This document shows, one piece after another, positions 17,441 to 25,531 of a stretch of DNA of 63,536 nucleotides (the first letter of the stretch is position 1; each line of letters opens with the position of its first letter). The notes under the pieces were generated by a model. It was not told the origin of the DNA. It saw only the letters and a program-made list of their open reading frames with translations, and did no database searches. The position numbers and the translations under genes are program-made. The DNA is from Butyrivibrio sp. AE2015. Lineage in GTDB: Bacteria; Bacillota; Clostridia; Lachnospirales; Lachnospiraceae. Location: positions 1-63,536 of the forward strand of contig NZ_ATVR01000021.1 of NCBI RefSeq assembly GCF_000420825.1, written 5' to 3'.

Positions 17441-18594
17441 TGAAGGTTCTTTTCGTTTTGTCGGATTGCAATGCTGAACATGGATCTTTTTTGAGTGTTT
17501 TGTCTCTTGGAAAAGAACTACAAAAAATGGGAATAGTAACAAAATATATCATTCCTAAATGGGATGATGGGGCAAAACTCCTTGCCGAAGAAGGATTATG
17601 TTACAGCCTTGTACGTTCGTATAGTTGGGTTGTTTCTTCTAAAAAAAAGAATAAGGCTGTCAATGTGCTTAAATGGAAAATAAAGAAGCTTCTCAATTAC
17701 ATAGCTGTTGTCAGGATAAGCATAATAGCTAAGCATTTTGGTGCACAGATCATACATATCAATTCCATTGATTCTTATGTGGGAGCATTGGCAGGAAGAA
17801 TAATGAACATTCCAGTTATATGGCATTTCAGAGAATTTTTAGAAGAGGATCATGAGTCAGAATTTTGGGAAAGAGATTTTTCATATCGAATAATAGGTTA
17901 CGCCAGTAGGATTGTTTGTGTTTCTGATAGCTTAAGAGAAAAATATTCTATAGGTAATTTACGTAATAAGACAATAACAGTTTATAACGGGATAGATGTA
18001 AAAAAGTTTTACAATCCCGATAGGGATATATTTAGATCGGAACCGATAAAAATAGCGATAATAGGAAGAATCTGTGAGCACAAAGGGCAACTTGATTTCG
18101 TGGATGCGATTTCGATAATTAACAAAAGATTAGATGGTAAAGTGCATGCATATTGTGTGGGGGATGGCAAGGCGGATGATGTAGAAAGGGTTTGCAAAAG
18201 AATAACTGATAAAAAAATACATAATATAGAAATGGTGGGATTTCAGAGCGATATAAAAAGCTGGTACCATAATATAGATATAATTGTTGTGTGTTCGCAT
18301 TCTGAAGCATTTGGAAGAGTTACGGTTGAAGCAATGCTATCAGGATGTTTGGTAATAGGCGCTGATAGTGCTGGAACAAAAGAATTGATAGTCAATAATG
18401 AAACGGGATGGTTATATAGAACACATGATAGCAAGGAACTGGCGGAAAAAGTGATGTTTGCAATATCAAATATAGAAGAGTCTAGAGTAATAGCCAGAAA
18501 TGGTCAGAGATATATGCAAAATAATATGACGGCTGAAAAAAATGCTGCGAGAATAGCTAAACTCTATAATGAATGCACATCAAACAATAAGTGA
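17440..18594 (+). CDS. GT4-family glycosyltransferase
   Basis: 384 residues. The GT-B fold has 'IAIIGRICEHKGQLDFVDA' as the C-terminal domain opening and the E-x7-E motif in 'SEAFGRVTVEAM', with 'GTKELIVNNETGWLY' after it. It is a second retaining GT4 enzyme of the cluster, and overlaps the previous gene by one base, so translational coupling is likely. Sugar donor and acceptor cannot be told from sequence. Confidence 0.9.
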   Translation: MKVLFVLSDCNAEHGSFLSVLSLGKELQKMGIVTKYIIPKWDDGAKLLAEEGLCYSLVRSYSWVVSSKKKNKAVNVLKWKIKKLLNYIAVVRISIIAKHFGAQIIHINSIDSYVGALAGRIMNIPVIWHFREFLEEDHESEFWERDFSYRIIGYASRIVCVSDSLREKYSIGNLRNKTITVYNGIDVKKFYNPDRDIFRSEPIKIAIIGRICEHKGQLDFVDAISIINKRLDGKVHAYCVGDGKADDVERVCKRITDKKIHNIEMVGFQSDIKSWYHNIDIIVVCSHSEAFGRVTVEAMLSGCLVIGADSAGTKELIVNNETGWLYRTHDSKELAEKVMFAISNIEESRVIARNGQRYMQNNMTAEKNAARIAKLYNECTSNNK

Positions 18595-18606
18595 GGCATA
18601 TTAAGT

Positions 18607-19767
18607 GTGAATATTAGTTTTTCGAAAAAATGGTTATTGATAGTTGCATTGACTATACCAAATTTAAAACATGGATATTTGGATTATTGCCAAAGCATCG
18701 ATCTCATCCTTAATGTATGGAAGATAATTGCTTTTGTAATAACAATCTATTATTTTCACAAGATGCAGTCCGGTATAAGCAAAATAACCCTCTTTATCAT
18801 AATTATGGAATGTTATTTGTTGGCTGACACTTACATACAAAATGCTAACTTCTATGCTTGCGCAAGTACAGCGTTTTCGGTGATATGTCTGTCTTTAGTG
18901 TATGAGGTTTTTTGTGGTGATGGACAATTATTTATAGATGCTCAATTATTTTGTTATGAAGTTCTGATTTATCTTAATTTAATCAGTGAAATTGTATATC
19001 CACATGGAATGTACAAGAATATCTCCTATAAGAACTGGTTCCTGGGATACTATAATACTCATATGATGTTTTTCTTGCCGGCGTTGATTTTTGCATTTCT
19101 AAAAAAGGATAAGATTAGACTATTATTTTTATATGTTGCTGTAGTTATATCATCTGTTTTGGTTTGGGCTGGCGGGAGTATTATGACTCTTTTTGCACTG
19201 ACAATTATTTATTTCCTATCTAGTAATACCTATATATTTAACTATTTTACATACTGGCTGATTCAACCTCTATTTTTTATATTCGTTGTACAGTTGGGAA
19301 TGATAGAACGACTAAAGTGGATTATTGGTGATCTATTAGGAAAGTGGAGTTCTTTGCAGGGAAGAATACGAGTATGGAATACTGAATTGAGCAGACTTAA
19401 TAAATACTGGCTGTTTGGTAAGGGAATCGAACATTCCGGCACTCGTATTAAAACGTACTATGGCTATTCATGGGCGGTACATGCACATAATTTAGTTCTT
19501 GAGATATTACATGTTGGTGGATTAATTTATTTGATCATTTTTACTGTAATTATTATAGCTACTGGGATAAAGCTATGGCCGCATAGAGATTCATATGAGG
19601 TAAGAATTATTTCTTTAGGTTTTCTGGGATGGTCCATAAGAAGTACGGTAGACCCATACCTTTTTGCTACTTGGATGGTTTTATTTGTTCTTGCCTTTAG
19701 AATAGAAGAATTAAGATTGGAAAATAATAGCGAAGAAGTCAAACTCCAGGTTTTAAGCGATAATTAG
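18607..19767 (+). CDS. O-antigen polymerase/ligase-like membrane protein (Wzy-like)
   Basis: 386 residues with about ten hydrophobic segments. Near the C-terminus 'LFGKGIEHSGTR' followed by 'WAVHAHNLVLEILHVGGLIY' matches the conserved loop of O-antigen ligase/Wzy proteins. It would polymerise repeat units on the outer face of the membrane. The start is a GTG at 18607, with GAGG about 10 nt upstream. It lies between the glycosyltransferases and the flippase, the normal place for Wzy. Confidence 0.8.
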   Translation: MNISFSKKWLLIVALTIPNLKHGYLDYCQSIDLILNVWKIIAFVITIYYFHKMQSGISKITLFIIIMECYLLADTYIQNANFYACASTAFSVICLSLVYEVFCGDGQLFIDAQLFCYEVLIYLNLISEIVYPHGMYKNISYKNWFLGYYNTHMMFFLPALIFAFLKKDKIRLLFLYVAVVISSVLVWAGGSIMTLFALTIIYFLSSNTYIFNYFTYWLIQPLFFIFVVQLGMIERLKWIIGDLLGKWSSLQGRIRVWNTELSRLNKYWLFGKGIEHSGTRIKTYYGYSWAVHAHNLVLEILHVGGLIYLIIFTVIIIATGIKLWPHRDSYEVRIISLGFLGWSIRSTVDPYLFATWMVLFVLAFRIEELRLENNSEEVKLQVLSDN

Positions 19768-19769
19768 CA

Positions 19770-20687
19770 ATGGGGATAATGATGAATATTATTTCGGATA
19801 CGATGTCTGATCAGTTAAGACTTTTGAAGTATAAGATAAATAGTACACGAAGCACCCGGTACATAGAGCGTGTGACTGATAAAAGGTATTATTTAAAAAA
19901 TAATAGGCATATAAATTGGGATAACCCGCAGACATATACAGAGAAGTTGAATTTTTCTAAAGTGTATTGTTCATCTGAAGTAAAGACAAGGTTGACAGAC
20001 AAGGTCTTAGCTAGAGAATGGGTCTCACAGAGGGTGGGAAAGCAATATCTTGTGCCGTTTATTGGTGTGTTTGATAGCTTTTCGGAAATAAAGTTGCCTG
20101 AAATGCCAAACAGCTTTGTCTTGAAGTGCAATCATGATAGTGGCAGTACTACAATTATTGAGGATAAAAATAAGCTCACACGATATGACATCTCTCGATT
20201 GGAATACAAATATGATCATTTTTATCTTAAGCGAAATTATGGATACAGATATTTTGAAATGCAATATGTTGATATAAAACCCAAGATACTAGTTGAACAG
20301 TGCCTTGGAAATGATATTAAAGATTATAAGTTTTTATGTTTTGATGGGACACCCTATTATTGTTGGGTCGATGTTGACAGATTTGCAGATCATAAAAGAA
20401 ATATTTATGATTTGGACTGGAAACTACAACCATTTAATCAAATGACATATGGTAATTATGATGGCTTCATAGAAAAACCTAAGCATTTCGATGAGATGAT
20501 AGAAATTGTAAAGAATTTGTGTGTTGGATTTGATCATGTAAGAGTCGATCTTTTCTATTGTAATGGCAGAGTATATTTTGGTGAGATGACTTTTACTAAT
20601 GGAAGTGGATTTGAAATAATAACTCCCCCGGAATGGGATGCGAAATTAGGTAGATTATGGAATTTGGATTTTAGCGGTCGCAGATGA
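19770..20687 (+). CDS. TupA-like ATP-grasp protein
   Basis: 305 residues. 'NSFVLKCNHDSGSTTIIEDK', 'ILVEQCLGNDIKDYKFLCFDG' and 'VRVDLFYCNGRVYFGEMTF' match the TupA-like ATP-grasp family (PF14305), found in polysaccharide clusters of Firmicutes and thought to ligate an amino or carboxyl substituent to a glycan. The start is ambiguous: ATGs at 19770, 19779 and 19782; GGGG at 19772-19775 favours 19782. It sits 2 bp after the Wzy-like gene. Confidence 0.82.
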   Translation: MGIMMNIISDTMSDQLRLLKYKINSTRSTRYIERVTDKRYYLKNNRHINWDNPQTYTEKLNFSKVYCSSEVKTRLTDKVLAREWVSQRVGKQYLVPFIGVFDSFSEIKLPEMPNSFVLKCNHDSGSTTIIEDKNKLTRYDISRLEYKYDHFYLKRNYGYRYFEMQYVDIKPKILVEQCLGNDIKDYKFLCFDGTPYYCWVDVDRFADHKRNIYDLDWKLQPFNQMTYGNYDGFIEKPKHFDEMIEIVKNLCVGFDHVRVDLFYCNGRVYFGEMTFTNGSGFEIITPPEWDAKLGRLWNLDFSGRR

Positions 20688-20718
20688 GTGCTGGAGTATT
20701 ACTGAGTAGGCTTTCTAT

Positions 20719-22143
20719 ATGTCAAAAAAAAATAGTTTGAAATCAAATTTTATTTATAATTCTGTATATCAATTGACTACAATAATAGTGCCTTTAGTAA
20801 CACTGCCATATCTGTCAAGAACATTAAATGCTAAAGGATTAGGCGCGTATTCGTTTTCTTATTCTATAGCGTATTATTTTTACATTTTTATACGGTTGGG
20901 TTTGAATAGCTATGGGAATAGGACTATAGCTTCTATTAGAAATGATACAGATAAACTATCTGCAGTTTTTTGGCAAATTTATTATTTTCAGTTGCTTATG
21001 GGAATGATAATAACAATAGTTTATCTGGCATATTGCTTTGTTGTCATGCCATCTAATTTATTAGCGTTCATTTTTACTCTAGTTGTGTTATCTGGAACTA
21101 TTGATCTTACGTGGGTATTATACGGACTAGAAGAGTTTAAGGTTACTTCAACCCGTGACATTATTACAAAAATATTGACTACTGCAGCTATTTTTGTTTT
21201 GGTTCGGGATGAGAACGATGTTTGGAAATATGCACTGATATATAGTATTGGTTTTTTTGCATGTCAACTTATTTCTGTTCCAATCGTATTTACGCGAGTG
21301 CATTATGTCAGACCTTCCTTCGATGAAGTAAAGTTGCATATAAAGCCTAATATAATATTGTTTTTACCAACTGTAGCTGTGAGTTTTTATAAGACCATGG
21401 ATAAAATAATGCTAGGAGTTCTTTCTACCGAAAAAGAACTGGGCTTTTATCATGGAAGTGAAAATGTTATCCGCGTTCCGTTAGCATTTATTACGGCTTT
21501 GGGGACTGTAATGTTACCTAGGATGTCTAATATGTTGGCTTATAGGGATGATCAAAAAGAGACGGAACGCATTTTTGACAAATCGATTCTTTTTGTTATG
21601 TTCATTTCTACTTCTATATGTCTTGGGATCATGACTGTCGCAGATATTTTTGTTCCGGTTTTTTATGGAATGGGATTTGAAAGATGTATATCATTGTTTT
21701 ATATACTTCTTCCAAGTTGTTTGTTTCTTGCGTTTGCTAATGTTATTAGAACACAATATCTGTTGCCCAGGAAAAAGGATAAACTATTTATTACATCCTT
21801 GTTTTTGGGCGCGGCAGTAAATGTGTTGCTGAATTTAATGCTTATACCACAATATGCTTCACTTGGTGCTTCGATAGGTACTTTGACAGCGGAGATAGTG
21901 GTATGTGTTGTCCAGGCAGCTTTCGTTTACAAGGAAGCCAACATAGGCAGAAATATTGTCAACTCCTTGCCGTTCATCATTTCTGGAATTCTGATGTTTG
22001 TTGTGTTTAGAGGATATAGACCGCCAATTCAAAATGATATAATTGCTTTGTTAGTTAAAATCATTATAAGCGGATCATTTTATATGGCAGTTCTTGGAAT
22101 TATCATTTTGGCGAAGAAAAGAATATGTTGCCGCCCGAACTGA
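20719..22143 (+). CDS. Polysaccharide flippase (Wzx/RfbX-like)
   Basis: 474 residues with about 12-14 hydrophobic segments; the opening 'NFIYNSVYQLTTIIVPLVTL'-type signature (starting near residue 9) and 'PYLSRTLNAKGLGAYSFSYS' are the hallmark of the oligosaccharide flippase family. It moves lipid-linked repeat units across the membrane. It is the last gene of the cluster. The composition stays AT-rich to its end, then changes at the following inverted repeat. Confidence 0.9.
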   Translation: MSKKNSLKSNFIYNSVYQLTTIIVPLVTLPYLSRTLNAKGLGAYSFSYSIAYYFYIFIRLGLNSYGNRTIASIRNDTDKLSAVFWQIYYFQLLMGMIITIVYLAYCFVVMPSNLLAFIFTLVVLSGTIDLTWVLYGLEEFKVTSTRDIITKILTTAAIFVLVRDENDVWKYALIYSIGFFACQLISVPIVFTRVHYVRPSFDEVKLHIKPNIILFLPTVAVSFYKTMDKIMLGVLSTEKELGFYHGSENVIRVPLAFITALGTVMLPRMSNMLAYRDDQKETERIFDKSILFVMFISTSICLGIMTVADIFVPVFYGMGFERCISLFYILLPSCLFLAFANVIRTQYLLPRKKDKLFITSLFLGAAVNVLLNLMLIPQYASLGASIGTLTAEIVVCVVQAAFVYKEANIGRNIVNSLPFIISGILMFVVFRGYRPPIQNDIIALLVKIIISGSFYMAVLGIIILAKKRICCRPN

Positions 22144-22199
22144 TGTTTGCCAAAATAGACTGGTGCTACCATAACGGTAGGCGGTTAGCCTTATCCTAA

Positions 22200-22231
22200 C
22201 GAAAGGAGGTAATAATCCAATCGAAAGGAGG
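22200..22231 (+). promoter_or_regulatory. Duplicated Shine-Dalgarno motif before the toxin
   Basis: CGAAAGGAGG occurs twice (22200-22209 and 22222-22231). The second copy is well spaced from the ATG at 22241; the first could be a standby or decoy site. Confidence 0.6.
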
Positions 22232-22240
22232 GCATACATA

Positions 22241-22327
22241 ATGGTGAACTATTCAAATCTGTTTCAATACACGATGATGATTGTTGCCGTAGCAACCTTT
22301 GCTTATCTTTTAGGCAAAAGAAAATAA
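22241..22327 (+). CDS. Putative holin-like type I toxin, 28 aa
   Basis: A 28-residue peptide, MVNYSNLFQYTMMIVAVATF then AYLLGKRK. It has one hydrophobic segment and a basic tail, and the opening MVxYSxLFQ is the hallmark of the small 'holin-like toxin' family of Firmicutes (Hol_Tox). It would insert in the membrane. The strong AAGGAGGG site, the enclosing inverted repeat and the antisense-oriented terminator at its 3' end all fit a type I toxin-antitoxin locus. It is too short for normal gene callers. Confidence 0.72.
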   Translation: MVNYSNLFQYTMMIVAVATFAYLLGKRK

Positions 22328-22400
22328 CCGCCCCAGCCTAGCAACTGAACGGTTATTATCATAACTAATCATTTAAAGGGCTAACCGTCTATCGGTAGCA
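22312..22400 (-). ncRNA. Candidate antisense antitoxin RNA (ends approximate)
   Basis: Read on the minus strand, AATAACCG/CGGTTATT (22323-22330 with 22350-22357) forms a hairpin followed by a T-rich tract, a minus-strand terminator that is placed to end an RNA overlapping the toxin 3' end. No convincing minus-strand promoter was found, so the 5' end is a guess. Confidence 0.35.
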
Positions 22401-22506
22401 CTTTTGTTAATATGATATTAGCACAGAAGACAGTTTTTTTAAAGATTGAAAATAGCACATTGTAAAATTGTTGACAGATCATTTTGATGAAAGGCTTGAT
22501 GGAGCT

Positions 22507-23304
22507 TTACCACCTGTTTTTTACCACATCTTTTCTCAAATACAGGTTCCCTTTTACATTTTCCTTAAACGGAGAAAGCTGATTTTCTTTGACCATGTAT
22601 GCGAGGTTCTGGCGGGAGCATTCAAGGATCTCGCAGCTTGAAGATGTATCTTCGAGATTGTTTTTGGCAAAAGCAAGAAAATTATCATATGTTAGTGGAA
22701 CTTTTTGACCTTCTTTATATAGAGCCCAGGCAGGAACATCGATAGAATTGTCAAAAGAGACAAAATAGCCATCGATACCAAGTTCTGCGGAAGCAAAAAG
22801 TGGGGCATTTGCAACTACTTTATCAACGCCTTCTATATTTTCAAGGGCTTTGAGAGAAATTTTTCTTGTGGTATCGTCGTTAAAAAAACAAAGCATATGA
22901 AAATCAGTCAGGACGGTGCAATCCTTGAGATTATACTTTTGTCTTTTTATTACATATTCCGGCAGCTTCGCAGCTTTTTTTATGTACAAAGAATCCTGGC
23001 TGCAGCGGCCACTTGCGAGCTCTAGAAATTTCATTTCATCATATTCTTTTAATTTGTGATTATTTAGAATATCACCGATGTTCTGACGACCGCTGGGAAT
23101 TATTCTTTCTTTTACCCATAAAAAACTTAGGTCCCTTGGCATAGTATAGATTCCCTTTTTCACCAAATTGGTAAAAAGTAATGGAGCATTCCATTCATCA
23201 AGGGAGTCTGCAAGTTCTATGATAAATGATCTTTCTTTTTCATAGTACAGTAGGGTTCCAACTAATATTTTCGTTTCTTCGTCAAGTATCTCATAAATTT
23301 TCAT
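22507..23304 (-). CDS. HipA N-terminal-like / DUF2442 / HTH protein
   Basis: 265 residues in three parts. Residues ~1-115 resemble the N-terminal region that accompanies HipA-like kinases ('IIPSGRQNIGDIL', 'LKEYDEMKFLELASGRCSQD'). Residues ~125-215 resemble DUF2442 ('CFFNDDTTRKISLKALE', 'YFVSFDNSIDVPAWALY'). The last ~45 look like a MerR/excisionase-type DNA-binding segment ('EILECSRQNLAYMVKENQLS'). It overlaps the upstream kinase-like gene by 14 bp, so they are co-translated. I infer it is the DNA-binding autoregulator or partner of the kinase, as HipB is for HipA. Confidence 0.65.
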   Translation of the reverse strand: MKIYEILDEETKILVGTLLYYEKERSFIIELADSLDEWNAPLLFTNLVKKGIYTMPRDLSFLWVKERIIPSGRQNIGDILNNHKLKEYDEMKFLELASGRCSQDSLYIKKAAKLPEYVIKRQKYNLKDCTVLTDFHMLCFFNDDTTRKISLKALENIEGVDKVVANAPLFASAELGIDGYFVSFDNSIDVPAWALYKEGQKVPLTYDNFLAFAKNNLEDTSSSCEILECSRQNLAYMVKENQLSPFKENVKGNLYLRKDVVKNRW

Positions 23305-24100
23305 ATATCATGTACCTTCCATAAATCATATCCCAAATTCTGTTTATGAATGTTTCTGAAATAATACCATTAAGGTTCTCAAAAATGATGTTCTTGTGAT
23401 GGGGCTTTAAAATTCCTTTGAGTGGGCGGTTATCTTTAGGCAGAAGGCTCAGATTGTCATAGCAGGAAAAGCTTCCAATGAAATTGTTACAGGGCTTATC
23501 AGCAAGTATGTCAAAGTTTATGGCTGCGTCATCATTGACACAAGAGTACAGAAGGGATACGCCATGATCAAATAAGGGGGCGATTCTGAGAGTATGCTTT
23601 CTGGCATTTCTGAGAACTTCTATATTGGCGCCGTGTCTGTCTCTGTTTAGAATAAGATAATCCAGAGCAATCATCGTATCTATATATTCCTGCCAACCCT
23701 GTCTTTTGCAAAAGTCATAGTGAGACTCACCTTTCTCGGCATTTGCGCGATAGTAGTCATCAAGGGCAATTTTGCTTTCGCCGCGCTCTTTGAAATCTTC
23801 AGAAGCACAGAGATAAGTGCTATATACCTTCCCTTCTATTTCGATATCAGCATTGATGAGTTCATATTCCAAGTGTTCTATTTCGAAAATCGAAAGAAGT
23901 CTGTCGACTATTATTTCGTTAATACACTCATGTCCAATAATGCCTTTTACGGAATCAAAGTTTGAGAGCTTATAATATTTCTTTTTCCCATGAAGAGATG
24001 AAGTCGCTTTTAAAAATGTTCCGGTTGTTCCGCTTGAACTGCGTATGTGCGACCATTGCAAATATGTTAGATCCTGTTTTTCTAAGATAAGATTAGCCAT
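23291..24100 (-). CDS. HipA-like kinase-domain protein
   Basis: 269 residues. 'LILNRDRHGANIEVLRN' contains the catalytic NxDRHxxN signature of HipA-type Ser/Thr kinases, and 'IAPLFDHGVSLL' is the following metal-binding DxG-like strand. It lacks the HipA N-terminal domain, which appears to be in the next gene. HipA toxins phosphorylate tRNA synthetases; the target here is unknown. A GAGGTG ribosome site precedes the ATG, and its promoter is covered by twin operators. Confidence 0.75.
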   Translation of the reverse strand: MANLILEKQDLTYLQWSHIRSSSGTTGTFLKATSSLHGKKKYYKLSNFDSVKGIIGHECINEIIVDRLLSIFEIEHLEYELINADIEIEGKVYSTYLCASEDFKERGESKIALDDYYRANAEKGESHYDFCKRQGWQEYIDTMIALDYLILNRDRHGANIEVLRNARKHTLRIAPLFDHGVSLLYSCVNDDAAINFDILADKPCNNFIGSFSCYDNLSLLPKDNRPLKGILKPHHKNIIFENLNGIISETFINRIWDMIYGRYMIYENL

Positions 24101-24127
24101 TATTCAACACCTCATTTGGCAAAAAAC

Positions 24128-24145
24128 ATTTGACGCTCGTCAAAT
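24128..24145. promoter_or_regulatory. Operator 1 of the HipA-like locus
   Basis: An 18-bp palindrome, ATTTGACG-CT-CGTCAAAT. The copy at 24172-24189 is its exact reverse complement. It lies between the promoter and the kinase-like gene. Confidence 0.75.
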
Positions 24146-24158
24146 ACAATATATAGTT

Positions 24159-24187
24159 ATTATAAATAAATATTTGACGAGCGTCAA
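24159..24187 (-). promoter_or_regulatory. Promoter of the HipA-like locus
   Basis: On the minus strand, TTGACG (24182-24187) and TATAAT (24159-24164) are 17 bp apart. The -35 lies inside operator 2, so repressor binding would block RNA polymerase. Confidence 0.7.
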
Positions 24188-24189
24188 AT
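24172..24189. promoter_or_regulatory. Operator 2 of the HipA-like locus
   Basis: ATTTGACG-AG-CGTCAAAT, 44 bp centre to centre from operator 1 (about four helical turns), covering the -35. The remaining ~140 bp to the next gene are AT-rich with no recognised feature. Confidence 0.75.
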
Positions 24190-24333
24190 AGAATAAATAA
24201 ATATATAATCACTATATAATAGACATTCTTGGGGTGAAAGAGTAAATTAATAGTAGTTATCATCATATTTACGCTTGTAGCTTGTAAGTGAGGATTTGAA
24301 AAAAATAAAGATAGAAAACAGAAAGGCAAACCA

Positions 24334-25458
24334 GTGTTTAACAGATCAGACATAACCAGAAATCAGTGCCAACTCTTTGGTGGCCAGGCGAAGCTTGGGT
24401 ACGATTGGTGGTGGCACTCTTTTACTGCAATAGATAGTGCGACAGGCGAAGAAAAGCCGTTTTTTATAGAGTTCTTTTTATGTAATCCTGCCTGTGGAGG
24501 GGCTGAACCAGTACTTGGGCAGCTTCCTGCGAATAGAGCGAAAGGTGTGAAGCCTTCATACCTTATGGTTAAGGTTGGATGCTGGGGCGAAGGAGCAAGG
24601 CAGATACACAACTTCTACGGCTGGGAAAAGATTGACGTAGAAATGGGAGTCCCGTTTTCTATAAAAGCGGGAGAGTGCTTCCTTACAGAAAATAAAACCT
24701 GGGGAAGAGTGAGTTTGTCTGAGGAAGAAGTGGATAAGCACCCTGAATATATGTCAGGAAGTGGAGAACTTTCATGGAACCTCACAATAAATAAGAAAAT
24801 TGCCTTTAATGTGGGATATGGAGCAGGTAATCTTTTTAGAAAGCTTCAGCTTTTTGAGATGTTCTGGCACGCGGAGGGCATGAAGACTGAGTACTCAGGT
24901 GAGATAGTTTTAGATGGGCACAAGTACACTGTTGATCCCAAGACCTGCTATGGATATGCTGACAAGAACTGGGGAAAAGATTTTACGTCTCCCTGGGTGT
25001 GGCTTTCATCCAACAATCTTACAAGTAAGCGGTCTGGTAAAAAACTTGAAAACAGCGTGTTTGATATAGGTGGTGGAAGACCAAAGGTTGGTCCTTTTGC
25101 ATTGAACAGAAAGCTTCTTTCAGCCTATTGGTATGAAGGAAAGCCATATGAGTTCAATTTTTCAAAGTTTTGGACATTTACCAGAACAAAGTTTGAGTCT
25201 TCGGAAACGGAGGATGAAATAATCTGGCATGTTGAGCAAAAGACTTGGACAAACCGGATGGTTACTGACATAACATGCAAGAAAAAAGACATGCTCCTTG
25301 TGAACTACGAAGCTCCAAATGGCAAGAAACTTCACAACCGCTTGTGGAATGGCGGCAACGGAAAGGGCACAGTAATGCTTTTCCATTGCGGAAAGCTTGT
25401 CGACGAAGTTATATGTGAGAATGTCGGCTGTGAGTATGGGGAATATGATCAGCAATAA
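24334..25458 (+). CDS. Tocopherol cyclase-like protein
   Basis: 374 residues starting with GTG, with AGAAAGG upstream. The sequence matches the tocopherol-cyclase-like family (PF14249-type) in features such as 'GYDWWWHSFTAID', 'FFIEFFLCNP', 'GYADKNWGKDF' and 'WVWLSSNN'. Bacterial members are found in many anaerobes without tocopherol, so a cyclase reaction should not be assumed; binding of a hydrophobic ligand is the safest reading. No signal peptide is seen. It stands alone between the HipA-like locus and a nucleoside hydrolase. Confidence 0.7.
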   Translation: MFNRSDITRNQCQLFGGQAKLGYDWWWHSFTAIDSATGEEKPFFIEFFLCNPACGGAEPVLGQLPANRAKGVKPSYLMVKVGCWGEGARQIHNFYGWEKIDVEMGVPFSIKAGECFLTENKTWGRVSLSEEEVDKHPEYMSGSGELSWNLTINKKIAFNVGYGAGNLFRKLQLFEMFWHAEGMKTEYSGEIVLDGHKYTVDPKTCYGYADKNWGKDFTSPWVWLSSNNLTSKRSGKKLENSVFDIGGGRPKVGPFALNRKLLSAYWYEGKPYEFNFSKFWTFTRTKFESSETEDEIIWHVEQKTWTNRMVTDITCKKKDMLLVNYEAPNGKKLHNRLWNGGNGKGTVMLFHCGKLVDEVICENVGCEYGEYDQQ

Positions 25459-25531
25459 TGAAGATTACAGAATCTATTTGATGCGCGTCTAATAATCTAT
25501 CGAGCGAACACAGTTATTGGGGGAATACAAA

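Larger units (their letters stand above)
22163..22401. repeat. Long inverted repeat enclosing the small toxin gene
   Basis: 22176-22190 pairs over 15 nt with 22379-22393 (two G-U), and GTGCTACC at 22163-22170 pairs with GGTAGCAC at 22394-22401; a 5-nt bulge (22171-22175) separates the helices. The whole toxin gene lies in the loop. Long 5'-3' pairing of this kind masks translation in several type I toxin mRNAs. Confidence 0.7.

Noticed and set aside
22163..22401. Insertion sequence or MITE bounded by the inverted repeat
   Set aside because: No transposase and no target-site duplication were seen; the internal toxin frame and antisense terminator fit a type I locus better.
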